Made by a program: the position numbers and the translations under genes | Assembly: GCA_963778225.1 (NCBI GenBank) | Contig: CAVZTR010000009.1 | Location: forward strand, 62,001 to 126,000 | DNA length: 64,000 nt | Source: JAGVSR01 sp963778225 | GTDB taxonomy: Bacteria > Pseudomonadota > Alphaproteobacteria > Rhizobiales > Hyphomicrobiaceae | Direction: 5' to 3' | Part shown: positions 43,027 to 51,945 of the stretch, one piece after another | Numbering within the stretch: position 1 is the stretch's first letter | Layout of the letters: every line of letters begins with the position of its first letter | Notes under the pieces: model-generated | Seen by the model: the letters and a program-made list of their open reading frames with translations, nothing else | Told to the model about the DNA's origin: nothing | Database searches by the model: none

Positions 43027-45393
43027 ATGACGTCGAATAAACCTCCGCGACGGCCCGCCCAACCGCCGAGCCTCGGCGCCTATCGTCCTAGCGCGGAAGT
43101 CGATCCTCGCGCCGCGCGGCCGGGACAGGACTTCGGGCCCCCGCCGAGCCATGGCCAGCAGCCCAATTATCGTCCCGCTCCGCCACCGCCCGGCTACAGA
43201 CCGCCGCCCGGTGGACGCATGCCGCCTCCGCCTCCGGCGGCCCGCTATCGTTCCGGTCCACCGGATGACGACGGCGGCTCAGGCATCCTGAAGATCCTGG
43301 CCGTCATTCTGCTGGTGGTGGTGGGGCTTGCCGGCGCCGGAGCCGCCGCCCTCTACATCGCCGGACCTGCTGATTTCGTTCGCGACCAGATCGTGCAGCG
43401 CGTCAAGAATGAGACGGGCCGCGATCTCGTCATTAAGGGCCCGACATCGTTCACGTTCTACCCGTCTCTCGGCGTCAGCATGTCGAACGTGTCGCTGTCC
43501 GCACCGCCCGGCATGACGGCCCCGCCGCTGATCACCATCAAGAGCCTCACCGCCAGCGTCGCGCTCATGCCGCTTCTGAAGCGCGAAGTCGAAGTGCAGG
43601 ATGTGCGCCTCGAAGAGCCCGTGCTCAGTCTCCAAGTCGATGCCGGCGGCCGCAAGAGTTGGGAATTTGCCGCCGCACTCCCGCAGCAAGCAAAAATCCG
43701 CTTTGCCCAGGCGGCACCCGATCCCGGCATCGTCTCGGATGCTCCGGCTTCGCTCCCCGAAGGACGGTCCCCCACGCTGCAAAAACTCACACTCGGCGAT
43801 GTGCGCATCACGCGCGGCACCGTTCTCTATTCCGACCTGCGCACCAATGCCGTCGAGACAGCCTCCGGCATCGATCTCACGATCGCCGCGCCATCCCTCG
43901 ACGGCACCGCCATGGTCGATGGCTCCTTCCGCTGGCGCAACAATACCCTCACCCTGACGAGCGAGATAACCTCTCCCAACGAAGTCCTGCGGTCCTCGTC
44001 GGCGCGCCTCATCGCGCACATCAAAGGCCAGCCTCTCGATCTTCGCTACGACGGCAACGTCCGCTTCAGCGATGCCCCCGACCTTGATGGCAACCTCGCG
44101 CTGTCCTCGCCGTCGCTGCATCGCTTGCTGGCCTTCGCACAAAGGCAGCAGCCGGCCGAGACACCCGATCGACCGCTGGCTGTCACCGGCAAGCTCTCCG
44201 CCGCCAACAACACGTGGACTTTAAGCGGCGCAACGGGGGCCGTAGACCGCACGAAAGGCACCGGCGACATCGCGGTGACCACAGGCGGCGCTCGCCCGAT
44301 CTTGAAAGCCAACCTCAAGTTCGCCGAACTCGACCTCAACGCCATCCTGGGCGCGCCATCCGCGACATCGCCACCACCAGAGCCCGCCCCCGCGACGCAG
44401 CCGGCCGAGAAACCGGCAACACCGGAAACTCCGCAGTCGATCGAAGACATTCTGAAAGCCAACCCGCCGGCGACCGGACCTCAAGTTCGCGGCTTCGCGC
44501 AGCGCTCCGGCTGGAGCACGGAAGCATACGACTTCTCGCTCCTCAACGTCGTCGACGCAGACGCTCGCCTCACCGTCGGCCGCCTCTTCTACAAAGAGAT
44601 CAAAGTCGGCCAGTCGAACGTTGCAGCGAGCCTCAAGGCCGGCGTCCTCCGGGTCGACTTCAGCGACGTCCAGCTTTACGGCGGCCGCGGCAAAGGCCTC
44701 GTCGCCATCGACGCCTCCGACCTCGCCTACCCGCGCATCACGACGAATGTCGCGCTCGAGGGCGTCGAAGGCCTGCCGCTCCTGAAAGACGCCGCCGACC
44801 TCGACTGGCTCGCTGGCAAAGCCAAGATCGCCGCCGGTGTCACCGGGCAGGGCAAAACGCAAGCGGCCATCATGAACTCCCTTGGCGGCAGCGCCGACAT
44901 CGCCTTCAACGACGGCGCCATCGTCGGCATCAACATACCGGGCCTGTTGCGCAACATCGGCCAGGGCAAACTCGGCGGCCTCTCCTCATCACCGACTGAG
45001 AAGACCGACTTCAGCTCAATGACCTCGAGCTGGGCCATCAACAATGGCGTTGCCCGCAACTCCGACCTGAAGCTCGTCGGCCCCCTGATCCGCGTCACCG
45101 GCGAAGGCGCGGTCAAGCTCGGCGACCGCTCCATCGATTACACGCTGAAGCCGAAGATCGTCGCCGACGCCCGCGGCCAAGGCGGCGCGATCGACATCGG
45201 CGGTTTGGAAATCCCGCTGAAAGTCCAGGGTCCCTGGGAAAAGCCGAAGTTCGCGCCCGATCTTGGCGGTGTCCTCAAAGACCCGAACAAAGCGGTCGAA
45301 ACCATCAAGGAGATTGGCAAGCAGTTTAAAGGCAAGGATACGAAGGAAATCCTGCGCGGCTTGTTCGGCAACGGCGGCGACGCTGCTCAATAA
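43027..45393 (+). CDS. AsmA family membrane protein
   Basis: This protein of about 788 residues has a Pro/Arg-rich cytoplasmic N-terminus (about residues 5-80, many Pro-Pro-Pro runs). One membrane helix follows near residue 95 (ILAVILLVVVGLAGAGAAAL), then a long periplasmic region with the AsmA start pattern (LVIKGPTSFTFYPSLGVSM) and the AsmA_2 C-terminal region with DIAFNDGAIVGINIP. AsmA-like proteins bridge lipids between membranes. The Pro-rich cytoplasmic tail is unusually long. It is followed by 316 bases before the next gene. Confidence 0.85.
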   Translation: MTSNKPPRRPAQPPSLGAYRPSAEVDPRAARPGQDFGPPPSHGQQPNYRPAPPPPGYRPPPGGRMPPPPPAARYRSGPPDDDGGSGILKILAVILLVVVGLAGAGAAALYIAGPADFVRDQIVQRVKNETGRDLVIKGPTSFTFYPSLGVSMSNVSLSAPPGMTAPPLITIKSLTASVALMPLLKREVEVQDVRLEEPVLSLQVDAGGRKSWEFAAALPQQAKIRFAQAAPDPGIVSDAPASLPEGRSPTLQKLTLGDVRITRGTVLYSDLRTNAVETASGIDLTIAAPSLDGTAMVDGSFRWRNNTLTLTSEITSPNEVLRSSSARLIAHIKGQPLDLRYDGNVRFSDAPDLDGNLALSSPSLHRLLAFAQRQQPAETPDRPLAVTGKLSAANNTWTLSGATGAVDRTKGTGDIAVTTGGARPILKANLKFAELDLNAILGAPSATSPPPEPAPATQPAEKPATPETPQSIEDILKANPPATGPQVRGFAQRSGWSTEAYDFSLLNVVDADARLTVGRLFYKEIKVGQSNVAASLKAGVLRVDFSDVQLYGGRGKGLVAIDASDLAYPRITTNVALEGVEGLPLLKDAADLDWLAGKAKIAAGVTGQGKTQAAIMNSLGGSADIAFNDGAIVGINIPGLLRNIGQGKLGGLSSSPTEKTDFSSMTSSWAINNGVARNSDLKLVGPLIRVTGEGAVKLGDRSIDYTLKPKIVADARGQGGAIDIGGLEIPLKVQGPWEKPKFAPDLGGVLKDPNKAVETIKEIGKQFKGKDTKEILRGLFGNGGDAAQ

Positions 45394-45709
45394 TCGCGCC
45401 CTCCGGCCGGCTCCGCGAAATCGGTCTCCAAACGCGTAAAAAACAACAAAAATATTCTGCACCGTAGACGGCAAAGTCTGCACTGCAATACGCGGGCTAA
45501 CCCCTTGCAGATCCGCGTTAAGGTCCAGTGAAACGCATCCGCAATTTATTTTGCCCCTGGGGTCATTTTTTTCTTGCGCAGGGGGGGCACTGGCCTCATA
45601 TGCACCCCTCTCCGTTCGTCCACCTGCCCCTAAGGTCAAGGAGCAATCCCCACACCCCTAAGGTAAGGAGCGGACGGGTTGAATCTATCTGCTGGTTGGG
45701 GAGGGTCAC
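45394..45709. promoter_or_regulatory. Long leader with a direct repeat, upstream of the AdoMetDC-like gene
   Basis: These 316 bases contain no gene. Near the 3' end are two copies of CCCCTAAGGT(C)AAGGAGC, at 45627-45644 and 45655-45671, 28 bases apart. The second lacks one C. Both carry AAGGAG, which resembles a ribosome binding site, but no start codon follows at the right distance; the true ribosome binding site is GGGGAGGG before 45710. They may be regulator sites or decoy Shine-Dalgarno sequences. Confidence 0.4.
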
Positions 45710-46228
45710 ATGGCCTTTAATGACGCCCTCTTCCAATTGGGGATGGACTTGACTCGTTCAAGCCCCGCCCAAGAGGAAGAATTCGCTGTGGTAGCGCGCG
45801 ATGAGCGCGTGGATTGCGGGACCGAAAGTTCCGATACCGTATCGCTGAAAACCGTCGCCATCGATCTGACTGGCGCCGGTGAAATCGGCACTGTCCGCGC
45901 TGTGCAGCGGGCCGTGGGACGCGCTCTTGCGTTCTCGCGCCTCTCTGTCACGTCGTCGGACCTGAAGCGTCAGCCCAAGACCGGCGCCGTCACCGGCACC
46001 GTGTCGTTCACTGGCGGCCGCATCGCCATCGAGGCCTGGCCCTCGACTGGCTATGTCGCAATCGACATCCAGGGCGTTCTGCGCCCCGAGATGGCACTCA
46101 CGGCCTTCGCGGATGCCTTCAACGCTCGCGAAGCCGTCGTGAAAAAGCTGCGCCTTCCCACCGACGGCGCCCGCTTCAAGAAGCCGATCACCACCGTCCG
46201 CGGTTCAGTCGCCCGCAAGGCTGCCTGA
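45710..46228 (+). CDS. S-adenosylmethionine decarboxylase-like protein lacking catalytic residues
   Basis: This 172-residue protein aligns by eye with SpeD-type AdoMet decarboxylases. The segment IAIEAWPSTGYVAIDIQG (about 105-122) matches the SpeD pattern of HTWPE-GYAAVDxFTCG, followed by a helix (RPEMALTAFADAFNA) as in SpeD. However, the self-cleavage Glu-Ser and following His are replaced (TGGR), and the catalytic Cys of FTCG is absent. It should not form a pyruvoyl group or decarboxylate AdoMet. An N-terminal extension of about 40 residues is also unusual. A binding or regulatory role is possible. The assignment rests on motif comparison only. Confidence 0.55.
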   Translation: MAFNDALFQLGMDLTRSSPAQEEEFAVVARDERVDCGTESSDTVSLKTVAIDLTGAGEIGTVRAVQRAVGRALAFSRLSVTSSDLKRQPKTGAVTGTVSFTGGRIAIEAWPSTGYVAIDIQGVLRPEMALTAFADAFNAREAVVKKLRLPTDGARFKKPITTVRGSVARKAA

Positions 46229-46269
46229 TCCAGCCCCACACCGGCTTGCCGAGTGTGGGCCAAGCAAAC

Positions 46270-46299
46270 AGGCCGCGTCACGAAAGTGATGCGGCCTTT
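46270..46299 (+). terminator. Intrinsic terminator after the AdoMetDC-like gene
   Basis: AGGCCGC(G)TCAC and GTGA(T)GCGGCCT pair as a 12-base-pair stem with one mismatch around a GAAA loop, followed by TTTGTC. It lies about 40 bases after the stop codon. Confidence 0.75.
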
Positions 46300-46421
46300 G
46301 TCATAGCCGTGACAACCCCTTTGCTGGGAGCGTTTGCAAAGAGTCACTGTCGGAACAGCGCGCCCTCACATCCCCTGCCAGAGTGATCCCAACAACGGCT
46401 TCGAACCGAAGGATCACCGCC

Positions 46422-46844
46422 ATGATGCTCAAGTCTTTTGTCGCAACGGTCACCGCCGCCATCTTGGCATCGCTCCTCCTGACCGCTGCCGCCCACGCCG
46501 GATGCGGTGGGGGACACGGGGGCTATAGTGCCCGCACCAGCTACAGCACGGCCTCGCCAGCCTATGCCGCCAAGCTCCGCGCCAAGCGTGCTGCCGAGGC
46601 CCGCGCTATTGCAGCCGCCAAGCGTCAGAAGTCGATCGAGATCGCCAAAGCCCGCGCCGCTGCCAAGGCGATCAAACTGGCCGATGCCTCCGAGGCAGCA
46701 CCGGCGAAGGTAGAGACCGCAACGACCGCAACGAACGAAATGAAAGACGCCGACACGGTCGAAGTCGCAGCCACGCCATCCGCCTGCCGCAGGTTCATCC
46801 CCGCCACCGGCACGACGGCCGAAGTCCCTTGTTCGGTCGAGTGA
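46422..46844 (+). CDS. Small secreted Ala/Lys-rich protein, unknown
   Basis: This protein of about 140 residues has a clear signal peptide (FVATVTAAILASLLLTAAAHA), a Gly/Ser/Tyr stretch and a long Ala/Lys/Arg/Glu helical region (AKRAAEARAIAAAKRQKS). It ends with a short domain containing two Cys (SACRRFIP and VPCSVE). I chose the first of two adjacent Met codons at 46422, after GAAGGATC. It is probably periplasmic. I recognise no family. Confidence 0.5.
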   Translation: MMLKSFVATVTAAILASLLLTAAAHAGCGGGHGGYSARTSYSTASPAYAAKLRAKRAAEARAIAAAKRQKSIEIAKARAAAKAIKLADASEAAPAKVETATTATNEMKDADTVEVAATPSACRRFIPATGTTAEVPCSVE

Positions 46845-46944
46845 TACGTCTCCCCACTCAGCCAAGCAAACTAACAGCCGGAGAGCACACCCCTCTCCGG
46901 CAACTCCACATTCGTGAGCCACCCGGTTCAACTGCGAAGAAAAG

Positions 46945-48513
46945 CTACCCCCTACTCAACCCCTTCTTCTCCATCTCCGCCAGATACTCCGCCCAGCGGC
47001 TCTCCTTCTCGCGGCCGAGGGTACGCAGGTAGTCCCACGTGAAAAGACCCGTATCGTGCTTGTCGTCGAACACGATCCGCACCGCGTAATTGCCGATTGG
47101 ACGCAGTTCGGAAATCCGCACGTTTTTCTTCCGCGCAACCGTCACGCGCTGCTCGGGCGAATGGCCCTGCACTTCCGCCGATGGGCTCATCACGCGCAGC
47201 ATCTCTGCCGGCAGGTCGAATTTTTCGCCGCCCTCGAACGCCACGTGCAGCACATCGCTGCCGGGCGACACCATCAGATCGGGGGCCTTCTCCGCAGCCC
47301 CCGCCGCATTCTGCACCTCGCCCCAGACCTTGGCCGCGATCTCACGATAGATCAGCGCCTGCGGGCTATCCGGCGCGGTGGCGACAATCGGCCGGCCGCT
47401 GTCGGACCGCTCGCGGATTTCCATGTGCAGCGGCACACCGCCGAGGAACGGCAGCCCAAGCTTCTGCGCCTCCAGTTCCGCTCCGCCGTGTCCGAAGATG
47501 TCGCTGCGCGTCCCGCAGCTCGGGCACAGGAAGTAGCTCATGTTCTCGATGAGACCGAGCACCGGCACGTTGACGCGCTGGAACATGGCGAGCCCCTTGC
47601 GCGCGTCGATCAGCGCCAGGTCCTGCGGTGTTGAAACAATCACCGCACCCGACAGCGGCACCTGCTGCGCCATCGTCAGCTGCACGTCACCCGTGCCCGG
47701 CGGCATGTCGATGATGAGTGCGTCAAGCTCGCCCCACATCACTTCGCGCAGCATCTGGTTCAGCGCCTGCACCACCATCGGCCCGCGCCACACGATCGGC
47801 GTGCCCTCGTCCACCATGAAGCCCATGGACATCGCTTTGAGCCCGTAGCCCTCCATAGGCCGCAGCTTGTTCTGCTCCGTCACGTGCGGCTTGCCGGATA
47901 AGCCCAGCAGTCGCGGCTGCGATGGCCCGTAGATGTCGGCATCCATGATGCCGGCCTTGAGCCCGATCGCGCGCAGTCCAAGCGCAAGGTTGACCGCCGT
48001 CGTCGATTTGCCGACACCGCCCTTGCCCGACGCCACCGCGATCAGATGCTTGATGCCGGGAATACCGAGCGGCTGATTCGCCGAACGCGGCGTGATCGTC
48101 GGCGCAGGCCCGGCTGGTGCCGCGCGCGCACCCGCCCCGTCACCGGTGGTCCCCTTTTCACGCGCTTCACGCACACGCGGATGTTCCGTCACGTTGCTGG
48201 CGGCAGGAGCCGGCGACGCTGCCGCACGCGAGGGGAGCGGCGGAGGCGGCGGCGCGGACATTCCACCGCGTTCCGCCGTCAGCACGACGGTGGCGCCCGC
48301 CACGTCATCAAGACCGCTGACCACCTTTTCGGCGGCCTGCCGCAACGCCTCTAGCTCTTGCGCGCGATGCGCCGGGACAGTGATCGAGAAATAGACGCGA
48401 TCATCCTTGATCAGCACCTCGGAGATGAGCCCCAGGTCGACCAGATTGCTCGTGAGGTCCGGCCCCTTGACGCGACGCAGCGCGTCCAGGACCTTGTTCT
48501 TATCGACTGCCAT
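46945..48513 (-). CDS. Mrp/ApbC Fe-S carrier ATPase fused to DUF971
   Basis: This protein of about 522 residues has an N-terminal MIP18/DUF59 domain (KNKVLDALRRVKGPDLTSNL). A Mrp/NBP35 P-loop domain follows, with VASGKGGVGKSTTAVNLA, and CPSC as the Fe-S-binding pair. The last 80 or so residues form a DUF971 (GBBH-like N-terminal) domain (VRISELRPIGNYAVRIVFDD to LGREKESRWAEYL). It probably carries Fe-S clusters to apoproteins in the cytoplasm. The domains are often separate genes. The ATG at 48513 has AGGAGC upstream; the frame runs open to 48558. Confidence 0.85.
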   Translation of the reverse strand: MAVDKNKVLDALRRVKGPDLTSNLVDLGLISEVLIKDDRVYFSITVPAHRAQELEALRQAAEKVVSGLDDVAGATVVLTAERGGMSAPPPPPLPSRAAASPAPAASNVTEHPRVREAREKGTTGDGAGARAAPAGPAPTITPRSANQPLGIPGIKHLIAVASGKGGVGKSTTAVNLALGLRAIGLKAGIMDADIYGPSQPRLLGLSGKPHVTEQNKLRPMEGYGLKAMSMGFMVDEGTPIVWRGPMVVQALNQMLREVMWGELDALIIDMPPGTGDVQLTMAQQVPLSGAVIVSTPQDLALIDARKGLAMFQRVNVPVLGLIENMSYFLCPSCGTRSDIFGHGGAELEAQKLGLPFLGGVPLHMEIRERSDSGRPIVATAPDSPQALIYREIAAKVWGEVQNAAGAAEKAPDLMVSPGSDVLHVAFEGGEKFDLPAEMLRVMSPSAEVQGHSPEQRVTVARKKNVRISELRPIGNYAVRIVFDDKHDTGLFTWDYLRTLGREKESRWAEYLAEMEKKGLSRG

Positions 48514-48708
48514 TCCATGCTCCTGGGATCGTCGGGGGGTAAGGCGGATCGCGCGCACTCTGAGAACGTGCGCCAGCGGACCCTGCCAAGAAGTGGCCGG
48601 ATACTAGGAGAGGCCGCGCTGGAAGTCACCAAGGCTCACCTGTATACGAAAGCACCGGCGGGCCGGAAAACAAGGGTGCGGCAATCGGGGGGCGGCACCG
48701 GTGTGCCG

Positions 48709-49296
48709 ATGGGAAACGGGGTAGGGATGCAGGCACTACTCGGATTGAGCCGCGCGATCGATGCGGTGAATACCTGGATCGGCCGGCACGTCGCTTGGCT
48801 GATTCTGATCGCCGCCATCATCAGCGCCGGCAATGCCATTATTCGCAAACTGTTCGACACCAGTTCCAATGCCTGGCTCGAGGTTCAGTGGTGGCTGTTC
48901 GGGCTAGCGTTCCTGCTCGCTGCTCCCTGGACGCTCAAGGACAACGACCACATCCGCATCGACATCGTCAGCGCGCAGCTCTCGCAGCGAACGCGCAACA
49001 TCATCGAGGTCATCGGCCACGTCTTCTTCCTGCTGCCGACCGCAGCCCTCATCCTCTACACGTCCTACCATTACGCCGCGATCTCGTGGCTCCAGAACGA
49101 GCAATCCAAAGACGCAGGCGGCTTGCCACAATGGCCGATCAAGGCGCTCATCCCGCTCGCGTTCGCGCTGCTGTTCGCGCAAGGCCTCTCCGAGCTGATC
49201 AAGCGCATCGCCATCATGCGTGGCGACATACCGGAGCCAAGGCCACAGGGCGGCTACCACGAAGCCGTGACGGCCGCCGTAGTACCTAAAGAATAG
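48709..49296 (+). CDS. TRAP transporter small permease (DctQ)
   Basis: This DctQ-type subunit of about 195 residues has four predicted helices, including HVAWLILIAAIISAGNAII and VFFLLPTAALILYTSYHYA, and the conserved WLEVQWWLFGLAFLLAAPWTL. The start is either 48709 or 48727; GGGGTAGGG precedes the latter closely. It is followed after 23 bases by the large permease. No DctP binding-protein gene is present nearby. Confidence 0.82.
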   Translation: MGNGVGMQALLGLSRAIDAVNTWIGRHVAWLILIAAIISAGNAIIRKLFDTSSNAWLEVQWWLFGLAFLLAAPWTLKDNDHIRIDIVSAQLSQRTRNIIEVIGHVFFLLPTAALILYTSYHYAAISWLQNEQSKDAGGLPQWPIKALIPLAFALLFAQGLSELIKRIAIMRGDIPEPRPQGGYHEAVTAAVVPKE

Positions 49297-49319
49297 CGCG
49301 AGCGGGGAAACGAACGATC

Positions 49320-51227
49320 ATGGCCGTCTTCCTCGCGCAGAACCTTGCGCCCTTCATGTTCGCGGCGCTCGTCGCGTTCCTGCTGCTCGGCTACCCGGTC
49401 GCCTTCTCGCTCGGCGCGGTGGGGCTGATGTTCTTCGTCGTCGGCGTCGAACTCGCCCCCTACTCCGATGGTGTCATCTCCCTCTCCTGGCCGCTGCTCA
49501 ATTCCATGCCCGGCCGCATCTACGAAGTGATGCGCAACGACACGCTGCTTGCGATCCCCTTTTTCACATTCATGGGGCTGATCCTTGAGCGCTCCGGCAT
49601 GGCCGAGGACCTGCTGGAAACCATCGGCCAGCTGTTCGGCACCATCCGCGGCGGCCTCGCCTACGCCGTCATATTTGTCGGCGCCATGCTTGCCGCCACC
49701 ACCGGCGTTGTCGCCGCCTCCGTCATTTCCATGGGCCTGATCTCCCTGCCCATCATGCTGCGCTACGGTTACGACCGCCGCCTCGCCTCCGGCACCATTG
49801 CCGCCTCCGGAACACTTGCCCAGGTCATTCCGCCCTCGCTCGTTCTCATCGTGCTCGCCGATCAGCTCGGCCGCTCCGTCGATCAGTTGTACAAAGGCGC
49901 ACTCTTGCCCGGCGTCATGCTCGCCTGCCTGTACGCGCTCTACGTTTTCGTTGTCTGCCGCATCAATCCCGCAGCCGGCCCCGGCTTACCGCCCGACGAA
50001 ATCGCCCACCGCAAGCCCGACGGTTCGCGCGGCTTGATATCGCTCGGCGTCCTGGCAGCTCTCTCCGGCGGCGTGGCGACGGGAGTCCTCTGGAACTCCG
50101 GCTATGGCACCATGGAGTTCTTCATCCTTGTCCTCGCCGTCTCGATCCTGATCGCGCTCGCCGTCGCCCTGGTCAACAAACTGATCATCCGCCAGACCGG
50201 ACGCGGCTTCCTCTCCCCGCTCGCCGAACGCGTCACGTTCGTCATGGTGCCGCCGCTGATGCTGATCTTCCTCGTGCTCGGCACCATCCTCATCGGCCTC
50301 GCCACGCCCACCGAAGGCGGCGCCATGGGCGCGGTCGGCGCGCTGCTTCTCGCCGGCATCAACCGCTATTCCAATCGCGAACCGCAGCGCCTCAACTGGA
50401 ACATCGTCCGCCAAGCCACAGAGGCGACCGCCAAACTCTCCGCCTTCGTGATGTTCATTCTCATCGGCGCGCGCATTTTTTCGCTCACGTTCTATGGCGT
50501 GAACGGCCACATCTGGGTCGAGCACCTACTCACGTCGCTCCCCGGCGGCATGTACGGCTTCCTCATCGCCGTCATGATCCTGGTCTTCCTGCTCGCCTTC
50601 TTCCTGGATTTCTTCGAACTGGCCTTCATCCTCGTGCCCCTCCTCAAACCCGCCGCAGAATCCATTTTCCGAACCGCGCCGGAAGCCGTCGCCATCGCGA
50701 AGTCCATGGGCTTTGCCGTCATCACAGCCAAAGACCCGAGCGGCGCCATCGTCGAAACCGTCGCCGACGTCTCCCCTTTCATCGTTTGGTTCGGCATCCT
50801 GCTCGCAGTCAATATGCAGACGAGCTTCATGCATCCACCGTTCGGCTTCGCGCTCTTCTACCTACGCTCAGTGGCACCAAAGGAACCCTACGCCGACAAG
50901 GTCACAGGCAAGATCACGCAGCCCGTCCTCACCTCCCAGATCTACTGGGGTGCGGTGCCCTATGTCGGCATTCAGCTTCTGATGGTCGCCGTTGTCATGG
51001 CGTTGCCGTGGATCGCGATGCACGCCCTCGTCAAGCCGCAACCGGCATCAACAGATCCAGCCGCCATCGAACGCCCCACGACAGTAGCGCCCGGTGTGCC
51101 CATGTCCTCCGACGGTCGCTTCGCCCTCCCACCCACGCCACCGGCGATCGAGGGCGCTCCCCCCAGCACCTACACCGGCGCCGGCGCTCCAACACTCGAC
51201 ATGCGCCAACTCCCGCGCTTCGACTGA
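49320..51227 (+). CDS. TRAP transporter large permease (DctM), extended
   Basis: This 635-residue DctM-type permease is longer than the usual 430 residues. It has the conserved first half (YPVAFSLGAVGLMFFVVG) and the motif GAMLAATTGVVAASVISMG with the glycine-rich loop. It has inserted hydrophilic regions between helices and a Pro/Thr/Ala-rich tail of about 50 residues (PLPPTPPAIEGAPPS-type). Cytoplasmic-membrane uptake of a carboxylate driven by sodium or proton is expected. Without the binding protein the substrate cannot be inferred. Confidence 0.85.
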   Translation: MAVFLAQNLAPFMFAALVAFLLLGYPVAFSLGAVGLMFFVVGVELAPYSDGVISLSWPLLNSMPGRIYEVMRNDTLLAIPFFTFMGLILERSGMAEDLLETIGQLFGTIRGGLAYAVIFVGAMLAATTGVVAASVISMGLISLPIMLRYGYDRRLASGTIAASGTLAQVIPPSLVLIVLADQLGRSVDQLYKGALLPGVMLACLYALYVFVVCRINPAAGPGLPPDEIAHRKPDGSRGLISLGVLAALSGGVATGVLWNSGYGTMEFFILVLAVSILIALAVALVNKLIIRQTGRGFLSPLAERVTFVMVPPLMLIFLVLGTILIGLATPTEGGAMGAVGALLLAGINRYSNREPQRLNWNIVRQATEATAKLSAFVMFILIGARIFSLTFYGVNGHIWVEHLLTSLPGGMYGFLIAVMILVFLLAFFLDFFELAFILVPLLKPAAESIFRTAPEAVAIAKSMGFAVITAKDPSGAIVETVADVSPFIVWFGILLAVNMQTSFMHPPFGFALFYLRSVAPKEPYADKVTGKITQPVLTSQIYWGAVPYVGIQLLMVAVVMALPWIAMHALVKPQPASTDPAAIERPTTVAPGVPMSSDGRFALPPTPPAIEGAPPSTYTGAGAPTLDMRQLPRFD

Positions 51228-51236
51228 ATACGACAA

Positions 51237-51265
51237 AGCCCTCTCCCACGCTGTGAGAGAGGGCT
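51237..51265. terminator. Bidirectional terminator between dctM and the GlcG-like gene
   Basis: A nine-base stem AGCCCTCTC/GAGAGGGCT encloses an 11-base loop and is flanked by short T or A runs. It separates convergent genes and may serve both. Confidence 0.6.
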
Positions 51266-51291
51266 CTGCTGTCGTAATCCGTCTCTGGCGT

Positions 51292-51726
51292 TTACGTCCG
51301 CCAGGGATGCGCCGGCACCTCCGAAACGCCGATCACCTTCACGCCCGCTTCCGCCACGATGTTGTCGTTCTCAACCGATGAGCCCGATACACCGATCGCA
51401 CCGATCAGCACGCCATCCTTGTCCACGATCGGCAGCCCGCCCGGAAACGTGATCAGCCCATCGTTCGAATGCTCAATGCCGAACAACGGCCCGCCCGGCT
51501 GCGAAAGCTGTCCGATCAGACCCGTCGGCATGCCGAAGAACACCGCAGTCTTTGCTTTCTTGATCGCGATATCGATCGATCCCACCCACGCATCGTCCAT
51601 GCGATGGAACGCCTTTAAGTTGGCGCCGGAGTCCACCACGGCGATGCACATCTTGGTCTTTGTTTTCTCTGCAGCCTTGCGCGCTGCCAAAATGATGTTC
51701 TGGGCATCGTCGATCGTCACGTGCAT
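51292..51726 (-). CDS. GlcG/HbpS family protein
   Basis: This 144-residue protein has the GlcG/HbpS fold: VTIDDAQNIILAARKAAEK at the start, then CIAVVDSGANLKAF, SIDIAIKKAKTAVFF, SQPGGPLFGIEH and FPGGLPIVD, ending with IGVSGSSVENDNIVAEAGV. Members bind haem or small ligands; some partner with glycolate or alcohol oxidation. The ATG at 51726 has GAAGAGG upstream; the longer frame to 51876 lies in the divergent region. It is cytoplasmic, since no signal peptide is visible. Confidence 0.8.
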   Translation of the reverse strand: MHVTIDDAQNIILAARKAAEKTKTKMCIAVVDSGANLKAFHRMDDAWVGSIDIAIKKAKTAVFFGMPTGLIGQLSQPGGPLFGIEHSNDGLITFPGGLPIVDKDGVLIGAIGVSGSSVENDNIVAEAGVKVIGVSEVPAHPWRT

Positions 51727-51945
51727 GGGCAGTTCCTCTTCCTTGAATGGGGCCGCATTGTTCAGCGTACGGCCGGGTGGCTTCCGGATGGAGACTACGC
51801 TTCTGTAGTCAACATGTCGAAACCGCAGATCCGTTCCGCATCCGTTGCGGCTCGGTAACGATGCTTGCGCCAACATGAGAGGAGAGGGTGCGCCGCGCCG
51901 CCGAAGCGGATAATCCTATCGCCACACCAGGGGGAGACGTTAACC

